From Neostapfia colusana (Eukaryota > Streptophyta > Magnoliopsida > Poales > Poaceae), in NCBI GenBank assembly GCA_030760725.1, contig JASWHV010000016.1, positions 16,731,084 through 16,795,083 on the forward strand: a stretch of 64,000 nucleotides of DNA, given 5' to 3'. The notes under the pieces were generated by a model that ran no database searches, was not told the DNA's origin, and saw only the letters and a program-made list of their open reading frames with translations. A program made the position numbers and the translations under genes. Every line of letters starts with the position of its first letter. Within the stretch, counting starts at the first letter, position 1. This document shows positions 34,175 through 45,805 of the stretch, in pieces.

Positions 34175-35158
34175 ATGGAAGCGGACAAACAATAGGAGAA
34201 CGGATGGGTGGTATCCCACTATTCTCAACGCAGCGGGTATCCGGATTTATTGAAGCTGATGCTTCAATATTTCGGATACGTGGAGTCGCCACTATTCCTT
34301 GCCAAGGAAGAAGGTGAGGAGGGGAACAAGACATGGACTATTCATGTCAATGTTCGAGCAGGAGCCACGCCACCGGGTTGGGCACCGTTCACCATTACGG
34401 TGAAAGGAAGACACCCAGAGGACTTGTGGCAAGTGGCAGCCCGCGACGCCATGTCGCTTTTCTGCCAACTACACGTGAGGACTATGGAGGGCACTCCATT
34501 TGCGCTTGTTCCAGTGGCGGGACAAGCTAACCACGTGCGGTGGGAGCGGTATTTTGCGGTGACTGATCCGAGTTTCCCAAAGTACAATCCAACGGAGGCG
34601 AACCTCAGCCTCCAACTGACGACAGCAAAGAATGTGATGGACAGCCAAGCTGTCCATATGGCTCGACTTGCCGTGGAGCTCAAGGAGAGCACCAGCCACT
34701 GTGACCATTTTGAGAGTGCCCACAACGCACTCCACAATGTGTTTCTCCCGACAATAAAGCGAGTGAATGACCAACATAATCAGTTGCGTCGGCTGAAGAA
34801 GGCGGGGAAGAAAGGCCGTGTCGACATCACGGCTTTGCAGCAACAAGTCCAAGCTTTGACCCAGCAGAACGAGGTCCTTACTCAAGAGCGTGATGACGCG
34901 ATTGAGGAGGGACAGAACTGAGAGATGGACTACAACCAGGCCTTGGACGAGGTGCATGCTTTGCAGGACCTTGTACCTCCGGTAGTGGGCCTACTGATGG
35001 TAGGTGCCATACCCGTGGTTCTCCGCATCCCGGAGATACTGGAACCCGAACCCGAAGAGGAGGTCATGGACCCTGAGCCATTGGCAGTACCAGCGGAGGA
35101 AGAAGACCCACAGGAGGTTGAATTCTACTTCGACTGGAGAGTTACCGTTGCCGAGTAG
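34175..35158 (+). pseudogene. Element B extra gene upstream of gag (orf0-type), two stops
   Basis: One frame of 328 codons from the ATG at 34175, interrupted by TAG at 34193-34195 and TGA at 34919-34921. It is not Gag, protease or any pol domain. The middle part resembles a small globular domain (WTIHVNVRAG, GWAPFTITVKGRHPEDLWQVAARDAMSLFCQ). The region around 34780-34960 is rich in Q, E, K and L with heptad-like spacing (ITALQQQVQALTQQNEVLTQ), a likely coiled coil. The tail is very acidic (EPEPEEEVMDPE). Some rice gypsy elements of this clade are known to carry an extra frame, called orf0, in the same place; its function is unknown to me. Element A has no equivalent. Confidence 0.7.
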
Positions 35159-35383
35159 GGCAGCAAAGGTGGTTATATGTAACAATTTTTGTAACAGCGA
35201 CATGTCGTTGAAATAGTAGCGTGTGTATATGTACTGACGACATGAGCACGACTTCTCGGAGGTCCGAGAATGATGTATCTTATATAAATTTTTCACTTTA
35301 TCAATATATGTGAATGTTTGTGCCAGTTTCCTCAATGTGTCACTGCAGTACCTACTGTTTTCCATGGATGTTTAAGTATGACA

Positions 35384-35414
35384 TGTGCTGATCGTTACTG
35401 TTTTGAATTTCAGA
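35384..35414 (+). promoter_or_regulatory. Acceptor-like site just before the B gag ATG
   Basis: CTGAT, a branch-point-like word, lies about 25 nt before TTTTGAATTTCAG (ending 35413). One base later comes the gag ATG (35415). The same CAG-N-ATG layout occurs before gag in element A. It would allow leader-to-gag splicing that skips orf0. Only the motif is seen. Confidence 0.35.
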
Positions 35415-36791
35415 ATGACTCGCACTCGTGCCAACCCTGAGGTTGGGTGTTCCAGTCAGGGGGGGGGTGCCTCCCAATAGCCTCCTGAGTCTTCCTCGGG
35501 ACAGCAACAGCAGCAACCACAGCCACCACCACCGCCAACAGTCATGTTGGCATACATAGTTGTGGCCATAGCGGGCTCGCACCAGCAGCACACTGAGTTG
35601 CTGCACACATTGATCGAGAATATGTCTCGCCCAGAGAGAAGTCAAGACCGAGAGAAATGACAGAAGAGTTCCCACTCGGATTTCCTGGCTACGCATCCCC
35701 CGGTATTCTCGCGGGCGGATGAGCCCATCGATGCGGACAACTGGCTCCGCACGACGGAGATGAAATTCGAGCTGCTCTGCGTTACGGAGCAGCAGAAGAC
35801 ACAATTTGCGGGCCGACAACTTATGGAGTCCACGAGCACTTGGTGGATAAACTTCTGCGCCTCCCAACCCACCATGGAATGCTGGCCTGGGCGGAGTTCC
35901 GGACGGCCTTCAGGGCCTATCACATACCGCGGGGTTTGATAAAGAGAAAGACGCAGGAATTCCTCCACCCGCAACAAGGCAACAGGAACGCGCTGGAGTA
36001 TGCCCGGGTGTTCAACAATCTTGCCCTCTATGCTTCCCATCACGCTGATACAGATGAGGAGGCGGGATTTCTTTTACCAGGGGCTAAATCCGCTCCTGAA
36101 GGACAAGCTTGCCATGTTCAATTGCGGCGGCCTCAACGAGATAATTGACGCTGCGATTATTCAAGAAGACACGGGCAAGGAGTTGGCTGTGGCGGAGAAG
36201 AAGCGCAGCATACCGCAGCGCAGTGGAGAGGGAGGTGGTCCTCCCCAAAAATATAGGATGGTGTTTCGCACACCATCGGGGCAACGCTGGCAGCCACTGC
36301 AGCGACCGATGCAATTTCGCAATCGTCCGTATCCACAACCGGCATTCTGACCAGCACTACCAGCACCTCCACAGAAACAACAGCAGCAGCGGGCAATGCC
36401 GCGTGCGTTTGCACCTCAGCAGCACATGCCGAGCTTTCGTCCCCCAAGCACCGGCCAGCCACCGTACGCATGCTTCGTGTGCGGTCGCCAGGGGCACTTC
36501 GCCAACAATTGCCCCGGTAAGCAAGGCAGCAGAATGGCACCACCAGTTCAGGGAAGAAATCAGCCCCGGAATGGCATTAATGCATGGCGGACAAATCCTA
36601 AGCCCGGCAATGTCCACCAACCCGCCATAGAGGATGTGCCAGAGGGAGAACCCATATTTGCGGGTATGTTCCAGCTCCACAAACATCCCACCATAGTTTT
36701 ATTTGATTCGGGTGCCACGCATAATTTCCTTAGCCAAGCTTATGTTGCTAAGCACATTTTGCAAATATACCCACCAAAAGTCCATATTTGA
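35415..36791 (+). pseudogene. Element B gag and protease (degenerate)
   Basis: Begins MTRTRANPEVG in the frame that also carries the later Gag parts. The Gag core is readable (DNWLRTTEMKFELL, EFRTAFRAYHIPRGLI, NPLLKDKLAMFN). The zinc knuckle CFVCGRQGHFANNC, with its His retained, lies near 36470, and the protease site LFDSGATHNF near 36705. Damage: stops near 35478, 35658 and 36348; a frameshift near 35870 with a second restoring frame near 36060; another frameshift after 36780. A run of nine G at 35459-35467 near the start keeps frame. The order and motifs match element A. Confidence 0.85.
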
Positions 36792-37604
36792 TTTGTTCAC
36801 CGGGTGGGAAAATTTCAGCAAGCATGATGGTTCCCAAAGCACCATTATGCCTAGGGGGAAGGGTATACCCCACGTCTCTTATAGTTTTAGAGGGACAAAA
36901 GGTCGATGTCATCTTAGTAATGTCATAGTTAACCCGCCATGGCGCTGTTTTAGATGTCGTCATTTGAGTCGTGCATTTGTACCCAGAGATGCACGAGTCT
37001 CATTCATTATTCCTGGACAGTCCAGAAATAAAACTTCAAGCCGCATACCAATCCACCACTATGAGGTTGGAAGATATTCCAGTAGTCTGTGAGTTCCCCG
37101 ACGTATTCCCGGATGACTTACCGGGTATGATGCCCGACCGGGAGGTGGAATTCAAAATTGAACATGAACCGGGAACAATGCCAATATCCAGAAGGCCGTA
37201 CAAGATGGCACCGAAGGAGTTGGCCGAACTGAAAACGCAGTTGACGAACCTGCTGGACAAGGGGTTTATTATGCCAAGCTCCTCGCCATGGGGCTGTTCG
37301 GCATTATTTGTTAAGAAGGAGGACGAAACGTTATGGCTTTGTGTGGACTATCGTCCACTAAACGCCATGACAATCAAGAACAAGTACCCATTGCCATGGA
37401 TAGACATGTTGTTTGATCAGTTGGTCAAAGCAAAGATCTTTTCCAAGATGGATTTAAGATCAGTGTACCATCAGATTAAGATACAGGCTGAGGATATTCT
37501 GAAGACAGCTTTCTCGACGAGGGTTGGACTCTATGAGTACCTTGTCATGTCCTTGGACCTCACCAATGCTCCAGCTCATTTCATGTACTTGATGAAATCG
37601 GTAT
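36792..37604 (+). pseudogene. Element B reverse transcriptase, N-terminal part
   Basis: After a frameshift from protease, a frame from about 36971 carries the protease-RT linker (DIPVVCEFPDVFPDDLPGM), ISRRPYKMAP, WGCSALFVKKEDE, LCVDYRPLNAMTIKNKYPL, SKMDLRSVYHQIK and NAPAHFMYLMKSV. It breaks off at 37604, the insertion point of D. The catalytic Asp-Asp motif is on the other side, at about 54390. Confidence 0.9.
37600..37604. other. Target-site duplication of element D, left copy (GGTAT)
   Basis: GGTAT precedes the TGAATGTGG end of D. GATAT (54353-54357) follows its CTTTCA end. One mismatch (G to A) separates the two, as expected after some time in the genome. The element B coding sequence fits when one copy is removed. 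Confidence 0.8.
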
Positions 37605-38488
37605 TGAATGTGGCCTAGAGGGGGTGAATAGGTGTTGAAAAACTTTTCCTGCAACACTTAACAAAATCGTCAAATACAGGAGGGCCGGACTAGTATGATG
37701 TAGGGCCCGGACTAGTCAGGTATGCTAGTTATACATACAAAAATATTAACTGTTTAATGTATTCTTCTCAAACGTTAGAGCAGCGGAATTAAGTAAACTA
37801 TCCTAACAACTTGAGTAAGTTTTTAGGATGATTAATTTGCACGTGGAATACAAAATTAATACAAGTTGCAAGTTTAATCAACCCTATGCCATAGATGATG
37901 ATGATTGCAAAAGTAAAGAACTGGAACACACGAGACAAGGATTTTTACCGAGGTTCGATCTCACCATAAGAGATCTACTCCTCATTGAGGAGCTCACACA
38001 GAGCCAAGTATCAATCAACCCTTTACCTCTTCAAGTCACCACAAAGGCCAACTTGAGTTCCACTATCAAGGGATAATCACTGAGTCAATGGGGGCAAACT
38101 CACATGCTGAGAGCTCCCACAAAATTATAGCGAGGAAACAGATCAAATACACTCAAAAGATTTACAACAGATGCAATATAAGAGATGAAACCCCAAGAGC
38201 TGAACAATGCGTAGAAGACGATCTCCCTTTCCCAAATTGGGATTCCTAAAAAAATTAACTTTTAAGAGCTTTAGATGTGTGGGGAGAAGTGTTTCTATGC
38301 TCTTGGGACGTGTGACGGCGCTAGGGTTCTTAGTTTTCTGTTGTGGGGTCGTGGATCACCGATTTATAGAGTTTCTAAAAATGTTACCGTTAGGGATCCC
38401 GACAGCCGGACTAGTCCGGTCGACCGGACTAGTCCGATGTGCTGTGTAAAGTCTGCGTGAAATGTGCAGCACACATGAAACCCTAATC

Positions 38489-41400
38489 TGTGTGAGGTGA
38501 TTGTGGGAAGCCACCTCATGGTCTTCCCACTCTGGGATCGCGAAGGGTGGTACCGTGCGATGCGGCATCCAACAGTACACAAGAAAAGAATACGAACAAC
38601 ATACAAATTTTTATTTACATAAAACAGCAGAAGTATTCTACAAACTTAATTACAGCGGAAGTTTTATTCATAGCTAAACTCTCAGCCTAGCTATTCAAAA
38701 GTGCAGCCGTCCAGCCTGGAGACGCTACACACTAGCAACATACAACCAGAGATCATGGCGGCGTGCAGGGCTCCAGCTCGGCCATGTACCCCGACGGGGG
38801 CATCGCCTCATCCTCGGACCCTTCTTCATAATTCTCACCTGCAGCAACTCAATTATATCAACCGTGAGCACGATGGCTCAGCAAGGCTTAACCGTCACTC
38901 CTAAACATGAGACTCTACATGCAGGGATTGTAACATAGGAAAATGATATTGCGATGACGACACGCCTACATGGTAATCCTTACTTTCTGTTTTACAGCAG
39001 CAGATTAAGATGCCTTAGGCAGCCCTCACATCGGAAGTCCACAATCAAACAATAAACGCTTTCCTCCGATGTGGTTATGCCCAAAGTGGAATATAAACTT
39101 AATGAGCTCTACATCTACAGAATACATGGTTTCAATACAATAATAGATCAATGCATCATATTCTTCTGGCTTCTTTCAATTATTACTACGTCACAGCGCA
39201 GTGAACAAGCGGTACTCAAATAACTGCGCGGGACGGTGATTGCAACCAATATACACCTGAATAACACGTCACATACACCCATTTCAGAAGTGTGGTGACT
39301 CACATCTTCCTACTCTGCTGTATTCAGCAACCTTTTAAAGGAAACCCAAATGTCAAACCGGTCCATCCGTAACAGGCAGGAGGTCCCTGCGTGGAGCGTG
39401 TCTGTGCCCACCGGCATATTTACACATTGCTACCCTCAACCCACTCCCATAAAATGGCTGGGTAAGACTCGGCACCCAGGTTAATCAATTACATTGATTT
39501 CCTGGTTCCCATATGCCAGTATGCATCCTGTATTGTTCAAACTTGTCCAGCAGGGCCGCACACGGCTCGGTCCTCAACCGACACCAACAGGGCTACGCAC
39601 GTGAGACATCCGCTCATTGCTTCCTATCCCCCCTGTGGGGTCTCAATTTTACATTCTTAAGCCATTCTTGCTTTCTTTCTATCCTATGTGATGAAATTCC
39701 TATCTCGCGAGTAGATTCCAACCACTCGACTTCTACCGAGATTCTAAGAACATTAGCATGGCATTCTCTACTAATCGAGTTGTAAACTACCCAACCCTCC
39801 ATAGGATTTAAAGGTCATGCAAGTGGGGTTTCAATCACCTTAACTCCAATGCAAGCATTTCACCCTAGACATAAGTGATACAAATGAAAATTTTTCCAAA
39901 GGTAATTAAATACAAACTAGGGTTGCCTGGTTGTGAGTTAAACGGGAAGTTAGCTTCTGATGGAAGGACATCCAACAGCTCTGGGGTGTCCTCAACTTCG
40001 GTCACTATATGATATGCAACAAAATATGTGTATAAGCGATAATGATTTATAAGAAGTAAACTTCTATTACTAGCCACTGCTATTAAGGTTTCTTAATTGG
40101 CTTTGGGATTTTCCAGTGGATACTAGACTCTCTGAGGATGATTTGAGTAAAATTTGAGAAATTCTTATGGAAGCTTGTGGTGTCCAAAATTCCCACAAGT
40201 ACAAGGCTTCTCTGAATTTTTATCCCAAATCTGAAGTTTTGACATGGTTAGCAGTGGAAGATCTAATTAGAGCAGGTCTCCCTGGTTATAAAAAAAATTT
40301 GTTTTATAATTTTTCATACTACCTACAGGGAGAAATAGAATTTTGAAGTTGATAGGAAATGCTGAAAAAGTTTCTGTTTATTTTGGAAATTCCAAATGAA
40401 GGCTGAACTTTGGATCAGAGTTTAGCCTAGCAATTTACTCCAATGAAGCTCAAATTTTAACAGGAAATCACTAATGTTATGAATAATCTTCTGGTCATAT
40501 TTGAGGAAATTCCATAACAGGGATCTTCTGGAATTGATTCCCAAAGATTTAAATTTGATGAATTTTGGAGAAAATTCCAGAGATCTTCAGACCAAATTCT
40601 CGGCATTTCTGCAAAGTATTAACTTAGAGGAATCAAAAAAAAATTTGTTTCACAAATTTTGGACTTGTCTACATCAAGTTATGGCCATTTGAAGTTGGAA
40701 CCATTTTTCTGGAAATTAACTCTGTGATTTTTTAGCTAATTTATTTAACACTGAGATAACCTACTGATTAAGCCCTCATCATCAGCTCCAATAATCCTAA
40801 TATTTTTACTGGAGATCAGGAACTAGGAAAAGGATTTGCTGCCCAAAATGGGGAATGTTTAATAAAGAATCCTTCCTGGAATTAATCCCTTAAGGATTTT
40901 CTAAAAGAATTCTACAGAAAATACTGGGCATTTTCATAGCACAAATTTTGTTTCTCTGCAAAGTACCCTTCCCAGGGATTCAAGAAAAAATTTTCTCACC
41001 ATTTTTGGAGCTTCCTACCAAAGTTAGAGGCTTTCAAACTTGCAACAATTTTTGGATCTATTTTTACACAGAGAAATTTATCTACTGGCTGACAGTGGGC
41101 CCCCCTCATCAGATCCTTCTTCCACCTCGCGCCAGGGCACCGTGCGCACAGAACCTGATCGTGGCAAACCCCATTCTCCACCGTTCTCGACCATTTTCGC
41201 TGCGGTTTTGTGCTACACGATCCTCAAAACACGGCGCAGCCGCTGGGCAAGGTGGTGCAACACGAAGACGTCGGGAATGTGGCCGGCATCGGTGGCGACA
41301 ATCGGCGGCGTGGCGTCGATGAGGCCCGGCGTGTCCCGAGCCGAATTACACAAATAAATCTGCCGTACAGCACCACTAGAGGTTGGGAAACCTGATTCTA

Positions 41401-43181
41401 CCACCAGCCCGAGCCGAAAACATCTGCAAATGGTAGCTCGACCGTGAGCCGAGCAGTTTTTGCCGGCGGCGCCAATTTCCCGTCGCACAGCTCATATGGC
41501 GACCGGTTCGCTTAGGGTTTCGACATGGGGGGTCGTTGGGAGCCCTAGTATCTGTAGCTTGCGCCTAAGGAACGATGATCAAGCCGGTCGCGCGAATTTT
41601 CCCAATTTGAAACGTTCGGTTCTTCACGTACTCCAGCGCCAAATCGTGAATTCTAACTAAATGGCGGTGGGAAAGGGCAAGGGGACTACGGGGGCATGCT
41701 CTAGACATCATGGCGCACCTTAGGGTGGTGTTGGTCATGCGGGAGAGGCGCTGGACTGGCCGGACGACAAGGAACCGCGGTGGTGACTTCGTGCTCAACC
41801 GAGAGGGAAGAATTTGCTTGGCACCGGCCGGAGGACGACGGACACGAGCTGTGTAGGTTCGGATGATGTCCAGTGGAGGATGGCGCATCTCCTGGTCGAC
41901 TCGGCTGGGCACTAAAACCATCAGAGGCTGATCAGCGACAATGGCAGTGACGACATAGTGTGCGCGCGTGAACGAGCTTCTGCGCTTTGTGAGTGGCCGA
42001 GCAGTGGAAAGAGCACTTGTGTTGTGCAGCTTCCAGGGTTATCGTGCAGCCGAAGACTTGAGGGAACCGCCTCAGTGAGCAAGCACACAGGCAGCTCTGT
42101 GGTTGCCTCGGTGGTGCATGCCCCCCCCTCGGTGTCGAGCGCACACAGAAGAGAAACGTCGAGTGTTGTCTCTGCTCCACTGACATGTGGGTCCCACTGG
42201 CAGTCTCCACCCAAACCATAGTAGCTCCTAAATTCAAATTCAAAGTTTGCAGCAATTTCCGCAAACTGAATTTGATTACCGTGGACTTAACCCTCTGTTG
42301 TGTTCGAAATTTTAAATTCAGTGATGTCGGTTCAGTTCCTGTGCAAGGGAGAAATAGCGCTCGGGTTTGAGATTTTTGTGAGCAAAAGATCAGGCCGGGA
42401 GTTACTCAAACCTATGAGCTGTTCACTAGCGCGATGGAAACAGCAAGGAGGTGGCCTCTGCTTGCAGCTCGGTTTGTGAGTGGGAGGATTACACCGTGAG
42501 GGTGTTGAAGCCACGAGCAGGTCGCCAGCTCGATGCAAGAAGCTGGAGGTGGCTGCCCTCAGTGGCGCTCTGAGGAGGCTCGGGTGGTGTCTGACACTGA
42601 ACAGAGGAAAGTCTTAGGAAGCAAGTTAAAGTGGCTCAATGACATGTGGGGTCCACCCCCTTTCCTCCTCTTCTTATCCTCCAAAGGTTTCCAAAAGATA
42701 TTCATTCATGTAAATCCACTCAATCTGACATTTCGGGAGTTCAAACGTGGGCTGAATTTTGAATTAACCAAATCCAGGGTGAATTTCAATTTCGAATTTG
42801 AATTCAGCTCAAATTTGGAAAGAATCATATTTAACTCCTTTTTAGCCTACCCTAAAATCAGGATGTGGCCACCATGAATTTCCTCGAATTCAAAGTTACG
42901 AGGATACATGTGTATTCCAAATTTTTGGCAGCAACTTGAGGGAAACATTTGAGTTCAAATCTGAATTTAGACTCCCTCTTACACATGAGAACTTTACACA
43001 TGGTGTTTAATTCAACCTTGGCTTAACACATTTCAAATGAACGTGAGAGATCATTGGTTGGACACCCATGTGCACCATCACGTGTATAAAGTTTTATTTT
43101 GTAAGTCCCATTTCCATGCATTCCAAACATAACAGTATTCAAACCTCTATTTATTGCCTTTGCATTCTTGGGACTTTTACA
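38489..43181 (-). mobile_element. Element E: solo LTR of a Tekay-like gypsy element
   Basis: About 4.7 kb of sequence inside the D LTR with the layout of the A LTR: GGTGGTACCGTGCGATGCGG near the left end (A has GGTGGTGCCGTGTTATGCGG), ACAGCGGAAG, GTGAGCA..TGGCTCAGC, a GC-rich core and the end GGGACTTTTACA at 43181. No gag-pol lies inside, so it is a solo LTR left after recombination between the two LTRs of a former element. The right border is firm. The left border could lie anywhere in 38438-38491, because palindromic repeats of D surround it and no exact 5-bp duplication is evident. Confidence 0.75.
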
Positions 43182-43183
43182 CT

Positions 43184-43452
43184 GATCCGAACTAGTCCGC
43201 ATTGGAAAAGAAAGTTAACCGGACTAGTCCGTAGTGATTCCAGAAACTTAACCGGACTAGTCCGCAATTGGACGAACTTGTCCGATGCAAGGTGAAGCAC
43301 CAGAAAGTTGATCGGGCTTGTCCGGCTCATGTCCGGACTTGTCCGGATGGGAACAGTGGGTTAAACGGACTTGTCCGGTGCTGCCCCGGACTTGTCCGCG
43401 TGAGAACAGTAAGTTAATCGGACTAGTCCGCTGGTGAACGGACTTGTCCGGT
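43184..43452. repeat. Palindrome array in D 3' LTR (CGGACTAGTCCG family)
   Basis: About ten copies of the 12-bp perfect palindrome CGGACTAGTCCG or its variant CGGACTTGTCCG in 270 bp, spaced irregularly. Two more lie at 38405-38437, left of E. The array recurs in the other D LTR. In LTR terms it lies upstream of the probable transcribed part, so it may bind a dimeric transcription factor. Repeated palindromes in Sirevirus LTRs are known in general; the role of this one is inference. Confidence 0.8.
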
Positions 43453-43737
43453 GCTTCAGTGAATTGTTTAACTTATTGATTTTAGCCCTTACCCTCTACG
43501 CAAAGTTATAAGCTCTTGGGATGTGTCTCTCACACACATCCTATACATTGATATCCACTTTGCGCTTCCATTGATCATTTGGGATTTTCTTTTATCATTC
43601 CTTATTTTTCACCTTTTTGTGCACCATAAATTCTATTCTTCATATACCTGCTTTCATCTCAACAAATCTCATTAATATCTCATTTGTTTGTCATCAAGCG
43701 TCCAAAACCCACAAGGGAATGCATGGATGCACTTTCA

Positions 43738-43751
43738 ATCTCCCCCTTTTT
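43738..43751 (-). other. Polypurine tract of element D
   Basis: On the minus strand AAAAAGGGGGAGAT abuts the TGAAAGTGC start of the 3' LTR. The match with the Sirevirus consensus is good by eye. It fixes the inner LTR border at 43737/43738. Confidence 0.85.
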
Positions 43752-44086
43752 GGTGATTGATGACAACCATTTGAGATTTCACAATTAAGAGTAAAAATTG
43801 ATTTTCATAAGTGTGCATATATGAGAATGACATAAGAACAAGAGATATTTCACACATATATGCACTCTTTATGGTGGAGTGCCTATAGAGTGTGTGTGAG
43901 CAGATATTGTGACATGAATAATAGTAAACAACCATCACAAGAATATCATAATAAGCATCACACATTCATATTAAATAAAATCGGCATCCATCAAATAGAG
44001 ATTATAATATTTTTAAACTTAAAACATAAAATAAATACATGTCCATGATCACTAGTCCTTAAGGCTCATAAATATACTAAAGTAGA

Positions 44087-45731
44087 CTATAGTCTCAATC
44101 TCTCCCTCTTTGGCATCAAGGCACAAAAAAGGGAAAAACTGAGGGAAATTCCTCTGTCAATTCCTCTCTCACCCTCAGTCCTGTCCTCGTCTTCATCTTC
44201 AGAATCATGTTCATGATGACGAGGAGGAATGGAGACACCTGCTAGTCCAAAAGAGGCCAATTCCTGTTCTATGAGAGGTGCCATCTCCGTGAAGTTCTCT
44301 TCGGAGTCTTTTGATATCTGAGGTGATCCCACTGGTTCAATCCCCAATTTCTCACAGATGGCTCTGATGTTTGCCTTCTTGTACCTCTGGTGCCTCTTCC
44401 TAGCCAAGCTTTCCTTGTGTTGCTTCACTTCCACTTTGCGGCTGGATGCAATGATGGAGGAAAGCATCTTCAGTATACCACTTGAGGACTCTTTGGAGGG
44501 TGGAGGAGCAGATGTAGAAGCTGGAGCCTTGTTCCTTCATTTGCTTGTTTTGTCCTTTGTTCCCTTGCAGGTGAGGCAGGAGCATTGGGGACACTGTATG
44601 CTCGTGGCTTCTGAGGCTTGAGACCGGAATGGTCAACATCCTTGACAAACTCAAGGCTGGTTACCTTCTCAATCATATACATGATGTATGGCGCATAGCC
44701 ACACGATCTTTGGTAGTGATTGAGATGTTCACGATGTCATTGTAGATATACTTAAAGACATTGAAGGTCTTTCTCTTACTTATAACTTTCATCAAGGTCC
44801 TTAGAGTTCCTTTAATAGTCCCTGCATCTCCATCCTTTGGAGCTATGGTCTTCCTCAAAATTCTGTTTAGCACAACAAAGAAGGGATTCAAGTACTTTAT
44901 GGTGGGTGGATTGTATGGCATTCTTGTGTCATAGAGGAATGCAAGCTCATACTTCTCCAAAGGCTTCAAGTTGTTAATTACAAGCTCATTTTCCAAAGTA
45001 TCTTCTAGATGGAGTATCCTGGCAAACTCCTCATATGTGACATTGTACTTGGATCCATGAGTCATCCAAGTGATTTCATCCTCGTCATCACAGGAGAAGT
45101 AGAGAGTGGAATAGAATTGAGTTTTGATTTCATTGTTCCAATTGTATTGGAAGGAGAGGAGATCTATCAAGCCATGTCTCTCCAAGGCCTCCAAGACTTC
45201 ATGATATGCTTGGCGGTTCTTGAATTGTAGATATGTCATATCCACCCACTGACTCATTACCACTGGATTTTTCATCTTCCTGTATACATGCTCATAATAG
45301 TTTGCATGGAAGTGGCTCCAGAACCTAGGGTCAACTGATTGTTTTGGCTGCTCATAAACCTTGACCTTCCTGAGTTTGTCAGCCAAGTCATTGCCTTTGC
45401 CTATGAAATCATCTTCAGAGGGTTGTCTATTGTGCTGTACAGGAGGCTTCATCTTTAGTGGACCAACGGATACACTAGCAAGTCCCTTGCCCTTGCCAAT
45501 GCTTCTCCTTGGTGCCGTTGAGCTAGCACTGCCACTATTCTTGCTAGATAGCTTCTTCACTACAACCTTTCTCTTTCTGGGGAGCACAGAGTTAGGAGGA
45601 GAATCATTTGCATCATGGTCATGGCGTTTCTTGCTTTTGAGTTCTTTTGCCCTTGCCACTCTCTCCCAATCACACTCGGCTTCATAATCAAGCATACTAT
45701 CGTCCGATGCGGACGACATCGTGCTTGACAT
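44087..45731 (-). pseudogene. Element D extra ORF in the env-like position (NLS-rich, unknown)
   Basis: The main frame 45731-44673 gives 352 residues. The N-terminal ~120 are Ser/Lys-rich with basic clusters (KSKKRHDH, PRKRKVVVKK) that look like nuclear localisation signals. A folded domain follows (RFWSHFHANYYEHVY, TQFYSTLYFSCDDEDEITWMTHG, YEEFARILHLED, RMPYNPPTIKYLNPFFVVLNR), whose pattern recalls the uncharacterised putative plant transposon protein family. No signal peptide or membrane segment is seen, so an envelope role is unsupported. Frameshifts near 44680 and 44470 split off the tail, which continues IMYMIEKVTSLEFVKDVDHSG and then a charged helical region (KVEVKQHKESLARKRH) with an acidic end. 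It sits between pol and the PPT. Confidence 0.65.
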
Positions 45732-45805
45732 AAAGAGTACAAGGTGTGGTAAGTAGGATGTGAATTAGACTTTGTAGAGACAAGAATTCAGAAGCTCAAA
45801 CTGTC

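Larger units (their letters stand above)
37605..43737 (-). repeat. Element D 3' LTR, split by solo LTR E
   Basis: The left part (37605 to about 38488) and right part (about 43182-43737) together match 53019-54352. The match is lost at E. The left part also has a small extra repeat of GGGCCCGGACTAGT near 37700 not seen in the other LTR. Confidence 0.85.

Noticed and set aside
35459..35467. Run of nine G near the start of B gag as a programmed frameshift site
   Set aside because: The frame before and after the run is the same, so no shift is needed there; the breaks lie elsewhere.
43184..43452. CRISPR-like array
   Set aside because: Units are short palindromes with irregular spacing inside a plant retroelement LTR; there are no constant repeats of 25-40 bp, no cas genes and no prokaryotic context.
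44673..45731. Calling the extra ORF of D an envelope gene
   Set aside because: Only the position fits. No signal peptide, transmembrane helix or fusion-like segment can be seen.
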